A DNA stretch of 27,261 nt, taken from NCBI GenBank assembly GCA_964244115.1, contig CAXTHM010000055.1:1-27261 (forward strand). Reading direction: 5' to 3'. Made by a program: the position numbers and the translations under genes. The DNA is from CADCWK01 sp964244115 (GTDB lineage: Bacteria; Chloroflexota; Chloroflexia; Thermomicrobiales; UBA6265). Under the pieces are notes generated by a model. The model searched no databases. It was given only the letters and a program-made list of their open reading frames with translations, and was not told the origin of the DNA. Of the stretch, positions 24,380 through 27,261 are shown in pieces; the first letter of the stretch is position 1; each line of letters starts with the position of its first letter.

Positions 24380-26662
24380 TCATCGATTCATTCCAGAAGC
24401 GAGTAACCTGACCCGCTCGGCCAGCAACTCGGCGATATGGACGACGCGCAGGGGTCGGCGGGCCGCGTCGACGCCGCCGCGGAGGTGCATGATGCAACCC
24501 TGGTTGTCGGTGACGAGGACGCGGGCGCCGGTCCCCTCGGCGTCGTCCAGCTTCCGGTTCATCAGCCGCTCGGCGACGGCCGGGTACTCGAAGCTGAACG
24601 ACCCGCCGAACCCGCAGCAGAGCGTGCTCTCGGCCAGTTCATCGACCCGGAGCCCCATCACCTCGGTCAACAGCCGGCGCGGCTCATCGACGAGGCCGAG
24701 CGCGTTCAGTCCCTGGCAGGAGTCGTGGTACGTCACGCGGCCGTCCGGGACGAGCGCCGATGGGCCGGTCCCGGCCAAGCTGCCGACCGGGAGTTTCGCC
24801 ACGGCTTCAAGGAACGAGGTGAAGTCCGTCACCCGGCGGGCCAGCCGCTCGGCGCGGGGCAGCCAAACCGGGTCGTCCCGGAACAGGTGAACATAGTCCT
24901 GCGCCATCATCGCCACGCACGAGGCACTGCCGGAGACGACGTGGTCAGCGCGGGTCCGCTCCAGCGCCCGGATCGTCTGCCGGGCCATCCGCTTCGCGTT
25001 GACCTCGTCGCCGGAGTTGTTCGCCGGCAGCCCGCAGCAGTTCAACCCGGCCGGCAGCACGACCCGGACGCCGAGGTGGCGGAGGACATCGTTGACGGCC
25101 TGCCCCTGCTCCGGGTACATCCGGTCGGTAATGCAGCCGGGGAACAGGGCGACGATCCGTCCGGCCGCGCCGTTCTCGACCACCGGCCGGAGCGGCGGCT
25201 GGGTCTCGCCGACGCGGACCCGGTCCCGCAACGGACGGCGGGCGACGGCCGGCAGGCTCCGCCAGCGGGTCTGCCGGTTCAGGATCGGCAGGCTGGTCCG
25301 GATGAAGGCGTCGCCACGGGTCAGCGGCAACTGCGCCTTCGCGCCGATCCGGGTCGCCGCCGCGAACGCCGCCGGGCGGGAGAGCACGCCGAACGCGACC
25401 CGTTTGGCCGGGTGCAGCCCCTTCTTCCGGACGACCATCTTGCGGACGTCGAGGATCTGGCGGGGCAGCGGGATGCCGACCGGGCAGACCGCCTCGCAGG
25501 CATTGCAGCTCACGCAGAGGCTCTGCGGACCGGCCGCGGCGTCCAGCCCGTTCAGGAACGGCGTCACGACCAGCCCGATCGCACCGGTGTAGATGTGGCC
25601 GAAGACGTGGCCACCGACTTCCCGGTACGGCGGGCAGACGTTGGAGCAGGCTCCGCAGCGGATGCAGTTGAGCGCCTCGCTGAACTCGGGCAGCGCCGCC
25701 ATCGCCCGCCGGCCGTTGTCGACGAGGACGATGTGCATCTCGTGGCCAGGCGTCGGGCCGGTGATGAAGGTCGTGTAGGAGGTCAGCGTCTGGGCCGTCG
25801 CGCTGCGGGCCAGCAGCCGGAGCTGCATGACGGCGTCGTCGAACGTCGGGACGAGCTTCTCGATCCCGGCCAGGACGACGTGGATCTTCGGCACCGAGGA
25901 TGTCAGACGGCCATTGCCCTCGTTGGTGCACATCATCACCGTGCCGGTCTCGGCGATCAGCGCGTTGGCGCCGGTGATCCCCATCCCGGCGGTGAAGAAG
26001 ACCTTGCGGATCTCGTCGCGGACGACCCGGACCTGCTCGGCGATGTCCTGCTTCGAGACCTCCCGGCCGAGCCGCTCGGTCAGGACGGCGCCGATCTGCT
26101 GCCGGCCGAGGTGAATCGCCGGCAGGACGAGATGGCTGGGCCGCTGGCCCATGACCTGGACGATCCACTCGCCGAGGTCGGTCTCGATCACGTCGATGCC
26201 ATGCTCGCGGAAATCGTGGTTGAGCTCGATCTCCTCGCTGACCATCGATTTGGACTTGGCGATCAGATCGACGTCATGCAGCCGGGCGAGGTCCCGGATG
26301 ATCCGGTTGGCGTCCGCCGCCGACGCGGCGTGGTGGACCCGGACGCCGGCCCGCTCCGCCGCCGCCTGGAACGTGGCGACGTGCGTCTCCAGATCGGCGA
26401 TCGTCGCGGTCTTGCGAGCCCTGAGGCGACGCCGCAGAGCGTCGAAGTCGATCGAGCCGATGGCGTCGCCCCGGTTGCCCCGCCAGGACTGCTGGAAGGC
26501 GGTCAGATTCCGGGCCAGCCGCTCGTCCCCGAGCGCCTCGTCATACCGCTCGCGGAACGACCGCTCCGGCTCGCCGTGTTCGGTGCCATCGTGGTCCGGC
26601 GGGATACCGTCGATCACCGGCTGGGGGCCACGGAGCACGTCGTGAGGGGATGAGGCAGTCAT
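24380..26662 (-). CDS. lutB: LutB-LutA fusion, iron-sulfur lactate oxidation protein
   Basis: A 760-aa protein joining two subunits of the LutABC system, which oxidises lactate to pyruvate. Residues about 60-325 are a LUD domain. Ferredoxin-like 4Fe-4S motifs follow: CIRCGACSNVC (Cys 333, 336, 339, 343) and CVSCNACEAVC (383, 386, 389, 393). This is the LutB part. From about 500, two CCG domains form the LutA part: LFPGC with NCCGLPANNSG, then TYHDSCQG with LCCGFGGSF and QGCIMHLRGG. LutB and LutA are usually separate genes of about 470 and 240 aa. ATG 26662 has AGGAG about 10 bases away. LutC lies 114 bases upstream on the same strand. Some homologues with this layout oxidise glycolate or other hydroxy acids. 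Confidence 0.92.
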   Translation of the reverse strand: MTASSPHDVLRGPQPVIDGIPPDHDGTEHGEPERSFRERYDEALGDERLARNLTAFQQSWRGNRGDAIGSIDFDALRRRLRARKTATIADLETHVATFQAAAERAGVRVHHAASAADANRIIRDLARLHDVDLIAKSKSMVSEEIELNHDFREHGIDVIETDLGEWIVQVMGQRPSHLVLPAIHLGRQQIGAVLTERLGREVSKQDIAEQVRVVRDEIRKVFFTAGMGITGANALIAETGTVMMCTNEGNGRLTSSVPKIHVVLAGIEKLVPTFDDAVMQLRLLARSATAQTLTSYTTFITGPTPGHEMHIVLVDNGRRAMAALPEFSEALNCIRCGACSNVCPPYREVGGHVFGHIYTGAIGLVVTPFLNGLDAAAGPQSLCVSCNACEAVCPVGIPLPRQILDVRKMVVRKKGLHPAKRVAFGVLSRPAAFAAATRIGAKAQLPLTRGDAFIRTSLPILNRQTRWRSLPAVARRPLRDRVRVGETQPPLRPVVENGAAGRIVALFPGCITDRMYPEQGQAVNDVLRHLGVRVVLPAGLNCCGLPANNSGDEVNAKRMARQTIRALERTRADHVVSGSASCVAMMAQDYVHLFRDDPVWLPRAERLARRVTDFTSFLEAVAKLPVGSLAGTGPSALVPDGRVTYHDSCQGLNALGLVDEPRRLLTEVMGLRVDELAESTLCCGFGGSFSFEYPAVAERLMNRKLDDAEGTGARVLVTDNQGCIMHLRGGVDAARRPLRVVHIAELLAERVRLLASGMNR

Positions 26663-26776
26663 CGCGATATGCTCCTGAGGGGGCTGACGAGCGGATCGGG
26701 AATCCGGGTCGGCTGGGCGCGCCGTGGCCGTCGCGGCCAGTATACGGAGCCCGCCCGTGAGGGCCGAGACGAAGAC

Positions 26777-27261
26777 CTACGTCAGCGCATCGACGAACAG
26801 GACGACGATCCGGCCCGGTCCCTGGACGCCGACCGTCAGGACCCGCTCGATATCGGCCGTCCGGCTGGGTCCGGTCATGATCGTCGCGTAGCTGCTGCCG
26901 GGCCGGCTGGCCATCGCGCGAAGCTGGGCCGCGGCATCGTCCAGTCCATCCCGGAGGGTATCGGTTGCGACGAGGACGATCAGCGTCCGGCTCAGCATCC
27001 CGACCGCCCGGTCGGCCAGATCGGGCTCGGCCAGCAGGACGGAGCCGGTCTCGGCGTAGGCGGAGTGAGCGAACGTCAGGGCCAGCGCGGCGTCCCGAAC
27101 CGATGCCGGGTCGGTTGCCGTCTCGACGGTGAGACGGTCCCCCAGGGCGACGATCAGGTCGGGAGCCCGGCGACGCAGCTCGGCGGACACGACCAGTCGT
27201 GAGGTATCGGCGGCCTGCGCTTCGACCTCGACCTCCGGCAGGGCGGCGGCCGAGTCGGCGA
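26777..27261 (-). CDS. lutC: LutC-like LUD-domain protein (5' end beyond the window)
   Basis: The frame is open to the window edge and ends with TAG at 26777. It encodes the C-terminal part of a LUD-domain protein: DAALALTFAHSAYAETGSVL corresponds to the family's AETGT motif region, and a SSYATIMTGPSRTADIE segment (TGPSRTADIE is a strong LutC hallmark) leads to the conserved end GPGRIVVLFVD. LutC is the third component of the lactate-utilisation complex and is upstream of lutBA in the same direction, giving an operon lutC-lutBA. A GTG at 27190 is an internal codon, not the start. Confidence 0.88.
   Translation of the reverse strand, partial: ADSAAALPEVEVEAQAADTSRLVVSAELRRRAPDLIVALGDRLTVETATDPASVRDAALALTFAHSAYAETGSVLLAEPDLADRAVGMLSRTLIVLVATDTLRDGLDDAAAQLRAMASRPGSSYATIMTGPSRTADIERVLTVGVQGPGRIVVLFVDALT

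Noticed and set aside
24437..26653. 738-codon open frame on + antisense to lutBA
   Set aside because: Its product is Arg/Asp/Gly-rich without any domain, and the minus strand encodes a complete iron-sulfur protein. Long antisense frames are expected at this GC.

Overview
The window looks like chromosomal DNA from a high-GC bacterium, assembled with two short N-runs. Codons in the long genes end almost always in G or C. DnaE2, a fused LutB-LutA, a STAND regulator with TPRs and sugar ABC genes together suggest Chloroflexota, perhaps a Thermomicrobia relative. That placement is inference; no rRNA or marker gene is present. I saw no tRNA, rRNA, CRISPR array or recombinase.

Layout. (1) 1-3788: a complete dnaE2 (error-prone polymerase) on +, possibly preceded by the last codons of another gene. 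(2) 3790-11683: a visibly lower-GC island lying between the true 3' end of dnaE2 and a second, diverged copy of that 3' end. A 43-bp perfect direct repeat closes both sides (3747-3789 and 11641-11683). The island holds a five-gene minus-strand operon (small coil protein, zinc ribbon, membrane protein, HerA/DUF87 ATPase, coiled-coil protein). A divergent STAND NTPase regulator is preceded by three 12-bp tandem repeats, and its 3' end runs out of frame into the dnaE2 fragment. (3) 11704-12646: an overlapping two-gene unit of unknown function, also lower in GC. (4) 12905-17467: host-like genes: nitroreductase, MFS exporter, a double cupredoxin and a medium-chain dehydrogenase. Strong hairpins lie between the convergent pairs. 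(5) 17608-21952: a sugar module on minus: xylose-isomerase-like TIM barrel, solute-binding protein and two permeases, with no ATPase. (6) 21999-22853: a class A beta-lactamase-fold serine hydrolase with no convincing start. (7) 22883-24379: a second small accessory patch. It holds two paralogous GYFS(L/I)W proteins, an unrecognised 117-aa gene and a diverged fragment resembling the 3' end of the neighbouring lutBA. (8) 24380-27261: lutBA fusion and the 3' part of lutC, for lactate oxidation.

How it fits together. Two accessory patches sit directly downstream of conserved genes (dnaE2, lutBA), and each contains a diverged copy of that gene's own 3' end abutting the last cassette gene. That suggests both arrived by recombination at gene ends. 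The best candidate for an undescribed system is the STAND regulator plus divergent HerA/membrane/zinc-ribbon operon in 3790-11683. The lut and sugar genes are ordinary heterotrophic metabolism.
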